A stretch of 64,000 nt of DNA, from positions 62,001 to 126,000 of the forward strand of contig CAWABU010000011.1 of assembly GCA_963780345.1 (NCBI GenBank). The letters run 5' to 3'. This DNA comes from PALSA-693 sp963780345. GTDB lineage: Bacteria; Actinomycetota; Acidimicrobiia; Acidimicrobiales; Palsa-688. The notes beneath the pieces were generated by a model. The model had not been told where the DNA came from. It saw only the letters and a list, made by a program, of their open reading frames with translations, and ran no database searches. Both the position numbers and the translations under genes were made by a program. Positions 25,902 through 35,400 of this stretch are shown piece after piece; position 1 is the stretch's first letter, and every line of letters begins with the position of its first letter.

Positions 25902-26054
25902 TCAACAGGCCGCGTCGGCGCTGGCCCGGGTATCGGCCAGAAGCCCTGAAACGATGGTCCAGTCGATCTGCTCCGGTCGCCGGTAACGGATGATCCTCTT
26001 GCCCAGGCTCAGACCAGCCAGAAGGCCGCCCACCAGGCCGTTAGGCTCAGGCTT
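25902..26054 (-). pseudogene. possible C-terminal fragment of an unknown protein
   Basis: A minus frame running out of the SDR antisense reads EPNGLVGGLLAGLSLGKRII and then RPEQIDWTIVSGLLADTRAS before its stop at 25902. It is protein-like only in this intergenic part, which suggests the end of a lost gene. No family is recognised. Confidence 0.25.
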
Positions 26055-26855
26055 ATGGCGACTCGGTTGGCAGGCAAGGCCGGTATCGTGGTGGGCGCGG
26101 GCCAAACGCCGGGCGAAACGATCGGCAACGGTCGGGCCGCCGCCATCGTGTTCGCCCGAGAGGGGGCCCAGGTCCTCCTTGTGGACCGCCAGGTCCAGTC
26201 GGCCGAAGAAACGGCTGCCATGATCCGGAGGGAAGGTGGCACGGCCGTTTGCATCCAGGGGGATTGGACCAGTCGCGCCGACTGTGCCGCCTACGTCAGT
26301 GCTTGCGTCGAGACCTTCGGGAAAGTTGACTTCCTCCACAACAATGTCGGGATCGGAACCGGCGACGCCAGTCCGCTGCGTCTCGACGAGGAGACCTTCG
26401 ATCGCATACTCAACGTCAACTTGAAGGGCTGCCTGCTGTCCTGCCAGGCCGCTCTGCCGATCATGAGGCAGCAGGGGAGTGGCAGCATCGTCAATGTGTC
26501 ATCGCTAGCGGCCGTGGCATCGACCCCGCTGACCGCCTACAAGATCTCCAAAGCCGGAATGAACGCGCTGGGCCAGTCGCTGGCCCTCGCGAACGCGGCT
26601 CACGGCATTCGCGTCAATACCATCATGCCTGGCCTGATGGACACGCCTATGGCCATTGAAGGGATAGCTCAGACCCAGGGTCTGAGCCGCGAGGAGGTGC
26701 GGGAGAGGCGGGATCGGGAGGTACCGCTGCGCCGGAAGATGGGCACCGGGTGGGATGTGGCCTATGCGAGCCTTTTCCTCCACTCCGACGAAGCCGGCTT
26801 CCTCACCGGTGTTGTTCTACCCGTTGATGGCGGACAGGCGGCTCGGATCGGCTGA
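26055..26855 (+). CDS. SDR-family oxidoreductase
   Basis: The 266-residue product has a Rossmann N-terminus with a cofactor loop GAGQTPGETIGNG (about residues 14-26), which is longer than the usual GxxxGxG. It also has NNVG (NNAG-like, about 95), the catalytic set Ser in NVSSLAAVAS and YKISK, and the C-terminal LTGVVLPVDGG. It should oxidise or reduce a hydroxyl/carbonyl with NAD(P). The extended glycine loop resembles a subgroup whose loop contains GETxGxGRA. It stands alone; the operon upstream is separated by 228 bases. Confidence 0.88.
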   Translation: MATRLAGKAGIVVGAGQTPGETIGNGRAAAIVFAREGAQVLLVDRQVQSAEETAAMIRREGGTAVCIQGDWTSRADCAAYVSACVETFGKVDFLHNNVGIGTGDASPLRLDEETFDRILNVNLKGCLLSCQAALPIMRQQGSGSIVNVSSLAAVASTPLTAYKISKAGMNALGQSLALANAAHGIRVNTIMPGLMDTPMAIEGIAQTQGLSREEVRERRDREVPLRRKMGTGWDVAYASLFLHSDEAGFLTGVVLPVDGGQAARIG

Positions 26856-26927
26856 GAGCCCACGAGCAGGGCCGGGTCCCGTCGCACGCAGGCGCCAGCC
26901 CACCTTCACCGTGCAAGCATCGGCACC

Positions 26928-27356
26928 TCAGTGCGGGCGACGAATCTTCTTGGCTGGGCCTCGCTCAGGATTGGCGTCGTCGGGGAGGTGTTTCACGGTC
27001 CGGTTTCTTGACTGATTGAGAGCCATCCGGTCAAGAACCGCAGTTTCCTGCCCCATCACTCGTCGAGCCCGGCTGGCTTTGCGCTTGGCGGCCGGCGGCT
27101 GACCGAAGCGGTCCCGGGCGGCCTGACGCGACAGCCCCAGCACCAGGCCGATCTGCCGCCACGACCGGCCATGAGCCCGAGCCGCTTCGACCGTCGCCTT
27201 CATACGGCCCTCCGCCCGGGCCAGCGCAGCGGCTGCGTCAGCGACGGCCTGCAGACCGTCGGTGCCCGGGACCTGGCCCGGATCGCTTCCCGGGTCGCCG
27301 GTCAACAGGTCGAACCGCTTGCCTGCCGTCGCCTGTTGCTCGCCATCCCGTCCCAT
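26928..27356 (-). CDS. small HTH-containing protein
   Basis: From the ATG at 27356 the product is 142 residues. The central part ATVEAARAHGRSWRQIGLVL, then GLSRQAARDRFGQP, is a helix-turn-helix of the type common in small actinobacterial proteins. The C-terminus is strongly basic (PAKKIRRPH). It lies 94 bases downstream of the helicase gene on the same strand. The frame is open 35 codons further upstream, but that part is low-complexity. It is probably a DNA-binding protein with unknown target. Confidence 0.65.
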   Translation of the reverse strand: MGRDGEQQATAGKRFDLLTGDPGSDPGQVPGTDGLQAVADAAAALARAEGRMKATVEAARAHGRSWRQIGLVLGLSRQAARDRFGQPPAAKRKASRARRVMGQETAVLDRMALNQSRNRTVKHLPDDANPERGPAKKIRRPH

Positions 27357-27450
27357 GTCGCCGAGTCTACTTGGGGTCACGGACGCTCTACCCTGCGCCG
27401 CATCCGCTCTCACCAGCCGCTTTGACCTTTTGGCCTGAGGTTGCGAATAC

Positions 27451-30345
27451 CTACGCCTCACCGGCGCGCAACGCTTCGAACATCGCGGTCAGCTCAGGCC
27501 CGTAGGCGTCCAGTTTCATGGGGCCAATACCCGGTATGGCCGCAAGCGCAGCCTCGCTGGTCGGGAGGGCAGCGGCGAGGGCGCGCAAGGTCTTGTCGTC
27601 GAACACGGTATAGGCGGGCTTTCCTGACGAGCGGGCCCGGTCGGTTCGCCACGCCCTCAGCCGTTCCGCCGCCCTGAGGCAGGCCGGGTGTCCGAGGACG
27701 ACGGATGAGCCGAGGCGGTTGACGCTCGACCCCAGCATCAAGGTGGTGGAAGCCCGGCCACCGACGACTGCAGCCTTCACCCGATCTCCGGCTACTGCGG
27801 TGACCTCGTACTCATGGCCGTGCTGCTCGAAGCGGAAGCCGACCGTTGCCGGGACCGTCTCCAGGGCCGGTTCCGGCCGGCCCGGCCGCGGGGATCCGGC
27901 GGCCGCCCGGTCGCGCCGCCGTTCCGTCACGGGGGAACGCGCCGGCGCCGCCGGAGCAGGAGAGCCTCGACCCTCCAGCCCGGCCGGCCCCCTTCGCCCG
28001 ACCCGCACCTCCTTCTCCGGCACCGGCGGGGCTGCCATCTCCGCCACGAACGGCGACGGTGGCTCACCCGTAACCACGGTGACGCTGTCCACACCCCGCG
28101 TCAGGCCCACGTGGAAGACCCTCCTCTCCTCTTCCACGTCCCACGCCAGCCGATGGGGCAACAACCCCGACGTCGCGTGATGCAGGACGACGTGTGACCA
28201 TTCCCGCCCCTTGACCGCATGGATGGACGCCAGGGTCACGCCGGAATCGTTTCCCGTGGACCCGAGATGTTCGGCGAGCCACCCGCCGAAGCGGCGCGGA
28301 TCCGGCTCGAGTTCGGCCAGTTCGCTCAGCGCCGCCAGGTCGTCGGCGTGGGCCGCGATCGCCCCGTGGCTCCAGCGGTCCAAAGCGTCGGCGCTGGCGT
28401 CGAGGCCCCCATCGCCGATCCGCGACCGCACCACGGCCAGTATCGACGCAGTGGTGGCGCCGGCTCGGCCAGCGGCCCGCTGGATGGCGGCGACATCGCT
28501 CGCGAAGTCCCGGATCTTGTCCGCTTCCCGCCGGCTCCCTTTGCTGTCGAGCCACTCGGCCAGGTTCGGCAGGCCCTCGACGGACCGGCGTTTGGCCACG
28601 AGGTCCAGCAGTGATTGGCTCATGCCCCGTTTTGGACGGCGGGCTGCCTCTCGCAGGGAGGATCCGGGAAGCGTCGACGGCTCTGCCGCGATCGACAACC
28701 AGGCCAACGCGGCCCGTACCCCGCCTCGCTGCAGGAAGCGAGTATCCGTCGCCCGGTTGACCGGCACGTCCGAATGTCGCAGCAGGACGTGGATCGGAAC
28801 CAGGGACGCGTTGACCCGTGAAAGCACGGCGATGTCGGCGGGCTTGGCGCCCGCTCCCAGCAACTCAACCACTCTTTCCACCGCCGTCGCGGCAGGGCGG
28901 TCACCACCGGCTCGCACCTCCAGGAGTCCATCCCCGTCCTCCTTGGCCGGCCGGATGGTCTTGGCCGCCCGCAGCGAGTTGTGCATCAGGAGGTTGCTCG
29001 CGGCGGTGACCACAGGTGCCGGGCAGCGGTAGTTGACCTCGAGAGGATGATGGGCTGAACCGGGGAACCAACGATCAAAGTCGACGAGCCACCTCGGCGT
29101 GGCTCCCGCATACCCGTAGATGGTCTGGTCGTCGTCGCCCACCCCGAAGACCGCGCCGGCCGGCCCGGACAGCAGACGAATCAGAAGCATGTGCGCGGGG
29201 GTGAGGTCCTGGAATTCATCAACCAGCAGCACTCGAGCGAAGCGCTGGCTGCGTCTGCGGAAGGCCGGATCGGCGAGCAGGCGTTCGATCGCGGCGATCA
29301 CCTGTTCGTCGAAGTCGGCTGCGGCGCCCTCTCGCAGGCTTTCCCGGTACTGCTGCGCCACCCGTTCGAGGCCGGCAACGTCGCCGACCTCATCCTCAAT
29401 CTCGTCTGGATCGGCCAGGCCGAGTCTGACCCGGCTCAACGCTTCGATCCATGGTGCGGCGGGGTCGGTCTCCACCCGGCGGGGAAACTCGACCAGTCCG
29501 CTGAGCATGCGCCGGACCTCGGGCTCCTCGATGGTGGTCTGCCGCCCGCACAGCCTGAGGGAGAGGGCATTGAGCGTCCGGATCCGGAGCGAGGGCAAGT
29601 CCTGCAACCTCGAACGCATCTCGCCGGCGGCTCGAACGTTGTACGCGACCAATGCCATTGCTTCGGGTGGCAGGCCCCATCCCGCGTGCAGGAGACGGGC
29701 CCGCTCGGTCAGGACCCGGGTCTTGCCCGATCCCGCCGGGGCGATCACCCGGGCCGCCGCCCGGGGTTCTCCGACTGCGGCCAGCTGGTCGGGAGCCAGC
29801 GGTACGCCACGTGGTTCGGGGTGGCCCAGGGGGGTCAGCGACCGGTGCTCCAGCCCGATGCGGTGCAGGGTCACCGTCCCCGCCCGGCCCGCCACGGAGG
29901 CGTCGAGCGGCCCGCCGTCGCAGATCGCTGGTCGCCCGTCCGGTAACACGACGTCCGCTTGGCCCGAAGGGTCAGTCCTGGCGCCGAGCGCGACGGCCTG
30001 GTCCGCCCATTGGTATCGGGGGGCCTCGCCCCGGGCGTCTACCGAGTTGGCCCATACCGCGTGGTGCAGTCGCTCGGCCACGAGGTCGAGATCCACCTCC
30101 CACTCCCACGGCTGAAGCCCCGTGACCGATTCCTCGGGCGGTTCGTCGGGGCGGTCGAGACCCAGGCCCGGCGCCAACTCCAGGATCAGGGAGGTACGAG
30201 CGTGCCAGGCGGCGTGCACCAGGTCCGCCGTGGCCCCATCGACCTTTCCCACCTGCACCCGTTTGCATCCGGCCCACGCAGCCGGCGTCGGCTGGCCGGG
30301 CCGGATCACGACGGAACGGCCCAGAGGGAGGGGATCAGGCACCAC
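27451..30345 (-). CDS. UvrD/Rep-type DNA helicase with C-terminal HRDC domain
   Basis: From a GTG at 30345 the product is 964 residues. An unusual N-terminal region of about 190 residues precedes the helicase core. The core has Walker A APAGSGKT (about 202-209), Walker B/motif II LLVDEFQD, motif III GDDDQTIYGYAGA, motif IV-like LEVNYRC, and the late motifs HAVKGREWSHVV and VEEERRVFHVGLTR. A linker rich in Arg/Pro leads to an HRDC domain (VFDDKTLRALAAALP, IPGIGPMKLDAYG). This is a superfamily 1A 3'-5' helicase of the UvrD2 type, acting in repair or recombination. The start is uncertain: the frame stays open to 30603, but that part is antisense to the FAD-oxidoreductase remnant. Confidence 0.88.
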   Translation of the reverse strand: MVPDPLPLGRSVVIRPGQPTPAAWAGCKRVQVGKVDGATADLVHAAWHARTSLILELAPGLGLDRPDEPPEESVTGLQPWEWEVDLDLVAERLHHAVWANSVDARGEAPRYQWADQAVALGARTDPSGQADVVLPDGRPAICDGGPLDASVAGRAGTVTLHRIGLEHRSLTPLGHPEPRGVPLAPDQLAAVGEPRAAARVIAPAGSGKTRVLTERARLLHAGWGLPPEAMALVAYNVRAAGEMRSRLQDLPSLRIRTLNALSLRLCGRQTTIEEPEVRRMLSGLVEFPRRVETDPAAPWIEALSRVRLGLADPDEIEDEVGDVAGLERVAQQYRESLREGAAADFDEQVIAAIERLLADPAFRRRSQRFARVLLVDEFQDLTPAHMLLIRLLSGPAGAVFGVGDDDQTIYGYAGATPRWLVDFDRWFPGSAHHPLEVNYRCPAPVVTAASNLLMHNSLRAAKTIRPAKEDGDGLLEVRAGGDRPAATAVERVVELLGAGAKPADIAVLSRVNASLVPIHVLLRHSDVPVNRATDTRFLQRGGVRAALAWLSIAAEPSTLPGSSLREAARRPKRGMSQSLLDLVAKRRSVEGLPNLAEWLDSKGSRREADKIRDFASDVAAIQRAAGRAGATTASILAVVRSRIGDGGLDASADALDRWSHGAIAAHADDLAALSELAELEPDPRRFGGWLAEHLGSTGNDSGVTLASIHAVKGREWSHVVLHHATSGLLPHRLAWDVEEERRVFHVGLTRGVDSVTVVTGEPPSPFVAEMAAPPVPEKEVRVGRRGPAGLEGRGSPAPAAPARSPVTERRRDRAAAGSPRPGRPEPALETVPATVGFRFEQHGHEYEVTAVAGDRVKAAVVGGRASTTLMLGSSVNRLGSSVVLGHPACLRAAERLRAWRTDRARSSGKPAYTVFDDKTLRALAAALPTSEAALAAIPGIGPMKLDAYGPELTAMFEALRAGEA

Positions 30346-30396
30346 CCCATCTTGATCGCGCCGGCGCACCTTCCGGCGCCACTGGGGTTTTCGCCT

Positions 30397-30657
30397 GTGA
30401 CGGCGTCCGGTGCGGCCGTTCTCGATGCGGCGGTGGTCGGTAGCGGGCCCAACGGACTGGACGCCGCTCTGGTGCTGGCCCGGGCCGGCCTCTCCGTGAG
30501 TGTCTACGAGGGGAAAGACACGCCCGGCGGCGGATGCCGCACCGCGGAGATCAGCATCCCCGGGTCCTTCGGGCTCCTCTTCACGCAGGTCCACACCGGC
30601 CACTGGATCGACAACCTGGGCCTCGAGGACATCGGTGTGCTTCCCATCTTCAGTTGA
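30397..30657 (+). pseudogene. N-terminal remnant of an FAD/NAD(P)-binding oxidoreductase (phytoene-desaturase-like)
   Basis: A GTG at 30397 opens a frame with a perfect FAD-binding start: DAAVVGSGPNGLDAALVLAR, then GLSVSVYEGKDTPGGGCRT. After about 50 residues the sequence loses the family pattern and stops at 30655. An intact member has about 450-550 residues. It is squeezed between the divergent helicase start and the end of the cysteine desulfurase gene, so the rest has been deleted. Confidence 0.7.
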
Positions 30658-30660
30658 GTG

Positions 30661-31836
30661 TCAAGTGGCGGCGGCCTCGGTGATGACGTCGGCGGCGATG
30701 GCGACGTCACCCGATGTGCTCCAGCGACCGAGGCTGAGGCGGAGCGCGCCCAGCGCCCGGGCGGCCGGGACGCCCATGGCCATGAGCACGGGAGAGGGCA
30801 GGTGGGCGCCGGCGTGGCACGCCGAGCCGGTCGAGGCGGCGATCTGGGGGACCGCCTCGAGCAGCTCGTTGCCGATGATGCCGTCGATGCTGATATTCAA
30901 GGTGTTGGGCAGGCGAGCGGTCGGGTGCCCGTTGAGATGGACCCGGCCGGGGAGCGCCTGGTCCAGTCGCTGGTGCAGGACGTCGCGCCGGGCCGCCAGC
31001 CGGGCGGGTTGCCCGGAGGAGAGCTCCGCGGCCGCGAGATCAGCAGCGGCGCCGAGGGCCACCGCCAGAGCCGTGTTCTCCGTGCCGGAACGAAGACCCT
31101 GCTCCTGGCCGCCGCCGTAGACGGCCGGTTCGAGCCGCAGGCCTTCACCGACGAAGAGCGCCCCGATCCCCTTAGGGGCGTACATCTTGTGCCCTACCAC
31201 CGTGAGCAGGTCGACCCCCCATCCGGAGACGTCGACGGGGATCTTGCCGACCGCCTGGGCCGCGTCGCAGTGAAACAAGGCCCCCCACCGGTGCGCGATC
31301 GACGCCAGGTCGGCCACCGGTTGGAGGGTTCCAGTCTCGTTGTTGGCCGCCATCACCGAGACCAATACCGTGTCATCGGTCATGGCCGCCTCGAGCCGAT
31401 CCGGTTCGAGGCGGCCGGACCGCTCCACCGGCAGCACGGTCACCCGGACCCCGTACAGCCGTTCCATGGCCCGGCCGGTCTCGAGCACGGCCGGGTGCTC
31501 GGTGGCCTGGGTGATGATGTGCGGGCCGGCCCGACCGGAGCCGACGGCCACGCCACGCCAGGCCAGGAGATTGGCCTCCGATCCCGAAGCGGTGAACACG
31601 ATATTTCCGGCCTGGGCGCCAATCAGATTCGCCACCTGCTCGCGGGCGGCCACCAGGGCGCGCCTGGGATGCTCGCCATAGTGGTGGGCGCTGGACGGGT
31701 TACCGAAATGCTCAACCAGGTAGGGCCCCATCGCCTCCGCCACCCGGGGATCAACCGGTGTGGTGGCGTTGTAGTCCAGGTACACGGGGCCGCCGTGCAG
31801 ACCCCGATGGCGTGGAGGTGAACTCACGACGGTCAC
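30661..31836 (-). CDS. cysteine desulfurase (NifS/IscS family)
   Basis: From the GTG at 31836 the product is 391 residues; a GTG at 31827 is also possible. The family marks are VYLDYNATTPVDPRV at the N-terminus, NPSSAHHYGE, ITQATEHPAVLE, ANNETGTLQPV and FHCDAAQAVGKIPVD. The PLP lysine lies in VVGHKMYAPKGIG, and the sulfur-carrying Cys loop is STGSACHAG. It takes sulfur from cysteine for Fe-S clusters or thiolation. No isc or suf scaffold gene adjoins it. The frame is open far upstream through a repeated, non-coding-looking region (31861-32048). Confidence 0.9.
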   Translation of the reverse strand: MTVVSSPPRHRGLHGGPVYLDYNATTPVDPRVAEAMGPYLVEHFGNPSSAHHYGEHPRRALVAAREQVANLIGAQAGNIVFTASGSEANLLAWRGVAVGSGRAGPHIITQATEHPAVLETGRAMERLYGVRVTVLPVERSGRLEPDRLEAAMTDDTVLVSVMAANNETGTLQPVADLASIAHRWGALFHCDAAQAVGKIPVDVSGWGVDLLTVVGHKMYAPKGIGALFVGEGLRLEPAVYGGGQEQGLRSGTENTALAVALGAAADLAAAELSSGQPARLAARRDVLHQRLDQALPGRVHLNGHPTARLPNTLNISIDGIIGNELLEAVPQIAASTGSACHAGAHLPSPVLMAMGVPAARALGALRLSLGRWSTSGDVAIAADVITEAAAT

Positions 31837-32394
31837 GGTAGCGGCGCCCCTGGCGCCACGGCACCAGGTTCGGGACCCTTCGACCTCTGTCGCACCGAGT
31901 CGCAGCGAGTGCGCCGGCGCCGATTGCAGGGCCCGCCCACCGGCCGGCGTCCGACCGCCGCCGCCGGCCGCCGCCGGCCGCCGCCGGCACCAGGGCGGGG
32001 AACGTTCGACGGGCGTCGCACCGGGTCGCAGCGAGAGGCCGGCGCCGACGCGCCGTTTGCCCGCACCAGCGCTCGGCTTGAGGGCCCGATTGGACCAACT
32101 GACGTCAGCAAAGGGTCGCCGGCCCTGCGACACCAAGCGACAGGGGTCGAACAGACGGCAGAAGGACCGCGCCAGGACGCCGGCGGGTCCGGGTTGAGAG
32201 GCGGTGCAGAGGGGGCAGGGGCCGAGCGGCTCCGGCAGACGCGACGACCGCGTGCGAGAGGGATCGAAGGCATGGGCCAGTGTGGAAGCCCGTCGGTCAT
32301 TAGCGGCCGGCCTGGTGACGCGAGTCGTGTACATCGATGGCATCCCGTTGCCATGGTGTGGGTCCATATGGGACAATGCCGCTCGTAGGACAAC
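31837..32394. other. gene-free stretch with GC-rich repeats
   Basis: No gene is supported. It contains an imperfect direct repeat of period 126 (listed separately), a GCCGCCGGCC-type tract near 31955-31986, and the leader of the DUF11 gene. The ribosome site AGGAGG at 32395-32400 belongs to that gene. Confidence 0.4.
31861..32048. repeat. imperfect direct repeat, two ~62-bp copies 126 bp apart
   Basis: Copies at about 31861-31922 and 31987-32048 share GCACCAGG, TTCGAC, GTCGCACCG, GTCGCAGCGAG and GCCGGCGCC. Read on the minus strand both give SLR-GAT-VE-S--WCR. The GC-rich tract GCCGCCGGCC lies between them. The pattern looks like a dispersed intergenic repeat rather than coding sequence. Confidence 0.6.
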
Positions 32395-32406
32395 AGGAGG
32401 ACGCCT

Positions 32407-35400
32407 GTGACGCGGAAGCGACGTCTGTTCCGCGGGATGGTTCCCGCGCTCCTGGTGGCGGCTGGTCTCGTAGGGTTGGCGCCGGCGTTTACCGCACCGT
32501 CAACCACCAGGGCCGCGGCGGCTTCGCTGGCCCCACCCCACCCGGTCAGGAACACCCGCCTGGCCATCGGTCCGGTGTACCGCCAAACCCTGGTGGGCGG
32601 TTTCGATCAGGGGGGTAACACTCTGCTGGACTGTGCGACCCTCTCCAGTGGAGCCGCCCTGCCCGCCGGGGGATGCGTGCGGGACTGGCAGACGGCGTTG
32701 ACTCCAGGTGCGGCCGGTAGCCGGCCCACCTACAACAATCAGGTCATCACCCGGTTCCTGGATCGGGACACCGACCCGAGCACGACCCGTTCCTCGTCGG
32801 CGACGGTAACCGTACCGACGGACGCCAGGGTGGTCTTTGCCGAATTGAGCTGGCTGGGCACAACCCAGCTCTCCGGCAACCCGGGCATCACGTCGTCCCC
32901 TGCGCAGGGTGGCTGGGACGCCAACATCTGGATGGATCCGATGAAGGTGTCAATCGGCGACGATCAACACTACGTCAGCGTGCAACCTGATCAGGGCACC
33001 TCGATAGAGCCCGGCCAACCCGCCAGCGATACCAACGACTACTACTACTCAGCCTCGGCCGACGTCACCCCGTTGCTGGCCGGGAAGTCGGGCCAGATCA
33101 CCGTGTGGGGAGCCGACGCCCCGTTCCCGGCGAACGGCTTCAACATGGCCGGGCTCGGCTGGAACATCGTGGTCGTCTACCAATACCCGTCGGTCAACCT
33201 CACCAGCGTTCCTCCTCAGGTGGCCAAGCAGATCACCCTTCAAACCGGTTTCGTCTACCAGCAGTCCACCGGGCAGCCGACCAACACGGTGGTCACTGTT
33301 CCTTCCGTTACCGATCCGGACCAGGTGCAGGTGGGCCTGATCGCCGGCGAGGGGGACGCCGGCCTGACCGGTGACACCTTCTCCGTCAACGACATCAACA
33401 TCGTGCACCCGGTGACGGGGCAGACCAACAACTTCTTCGTCTCCTACGCCCGGAACGCCACCAATCCCAACTGGACCAGCAACTTCAGTACCGACAATGT
33501 CGAATGGACTTTGGCCTCGGGCATCGTGCACGCCGGGGACACCAGCGTGAAGCTGACCACGACCACATCGGGCGACGGGTATTTTCTGGCCGGGCTGAAT
33601 ACGGCTATCCCGGTGCCCTCCGTGGGGTTGACCAAGGGGGTGGCGCCTACCTACAGCACCGTGGGGGCTTCGCTCACCTACACCTTCACGGTCACCAACA
33701 CCTCCGGTGTCGATATCCATATGACCTCGGTGACCGATCCCCTCTTCGCCACCCCTGACAATCCGACCGGTCTGGTCGCCCCCTGCAGCCGGTCGGGAAC
33801 CTTGGCGCCGGCGGAGTCTTACACCTGCACGGGGACCCACGTCATTGCCCAGGCCGACATCGCCGCCGGGCACATCGACAACACGGCCACCGCCCACGCC
33901 CTGGGCAAGGCGGGCGAGTCGTTGACCAACACCGCCTCGGCCACGACGAGGACCAGCACCAGCCTGGTGATCACCAAGTCCGGCTCGCCCGATCCGGTCC
34001 ACGTTGGCGACCCCTTGGTTTACACCATCACGGTGACCAATGCCGGACCGGCCGACGCGGCCAACGTGACCGTCACCGATCATCTCCCCGCCGGCTTCGT
34101 GCCGTCAGGCGCGGTGGCTACCAACGGGGCAACGGCGTCCATTGCCAGCGGCGTGCTGACCGCAATCAAGACGCTACTGACGCACGCCGCGCCGAACTCG
34201 TTCACGGTCACCGTGACCGGCACCATCGCCGACACTTTTACCGGCACCAGCATTGAAAACACCGCCACGGTGGCGGCCCCTAACACCAACTGCGAGCCGC
34301 CCAGCAACGATCCGGAGAACTGCGAGGCTCCGGACGCCACCGAGGTCCTGCAGCCCGCGCCGATCATCATCTCCAAGACCGCCAGCACCGCCGCCCCGAA
34401 ACCCGGGGAAACATTCACCTACGAGCTTCAGGTCCGCAACACCTCGACCACCACTACCGCCACCGCCACCATCAACGACAGCATTCCAGCCGGCCTGATC
34501 GATCCGTCCTGGATCTGCGCGGCCAGCACCGAGTCGAGCTGCAGCACGACCGGCCCGGTCACGGGGAATATCACGGGGGTGGTCCTGACCCTCTTACCCC
34601 TCGGCGTCGCTACCTTCACCATCACCGTTACCGTAAGTCCGACGTTCCAGGGCGGCACCATCACCAATGCCGCCACTGCGGCGCCGGGCGACCACACCGT
34701 GTGCGAGGAAGATCGCACGGCGACCAAGTGCCCGGCGGACGTCCCGGTGACCTCCACCCCTGACCCGGCGCCGCTGGAGATCAACAAGTCGCATTCGCCC
34801 ACCGGCCCGTCACCGACGGCGGGCGAAGCGATCACGTACACGGTGACGGTCACCAACCTCAGCCCCTCGACCATCGCCCACGCCACCTTCAACGATCCGG
34901 CCCCCGCCGAGATCACGCCCGGGACGTGGTCGACCACGACTACCACGCCCGCCACCACCGCCATTCCATCGTCGAGCCAAGAGTCGGGAACCGGTTTCCC
35001 AACCGGTGTGGCGCTGATCATCCAACCCGGCGAATCGGTGGCGTTCACCATCGAGGCGACCGTCTCCACCAGTTTTGTGAGCGGCGACATCATCAATGTG
35101 GCCACCGCCACACCGGGAACCAATACCGAGTGCGCGGACGGCGAGCCCGAGTGCGTGGCCGAGGACTCGTTTGGGCTGGCCCGTCTCAACGTGGTCAAGG
35201 CGCGATCGCCGGCGGTACCGAGGCCGGGCGGGCAGGTGGTGTACAGGGTGCTCGTGAGCAACTCGACCAGCGTCGTGGGCGTGGGTACCTTCTCGGACCC
35301 GCTCCCGACCCAGCTCAACGTTGCCGCCGCCACGTGGACGTGCGCGGCCACCGCCGGCTCGCTCTGCGGAGCACCGGCCGGCACGGGATCGCCGGGCGTT

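Noticed and set aside
26055..26855. Considered whether the SDR belongs to the osmoprotectant operon
   Set aside because: There is a 228-base gap with a possible gene relic between them and no functional link.
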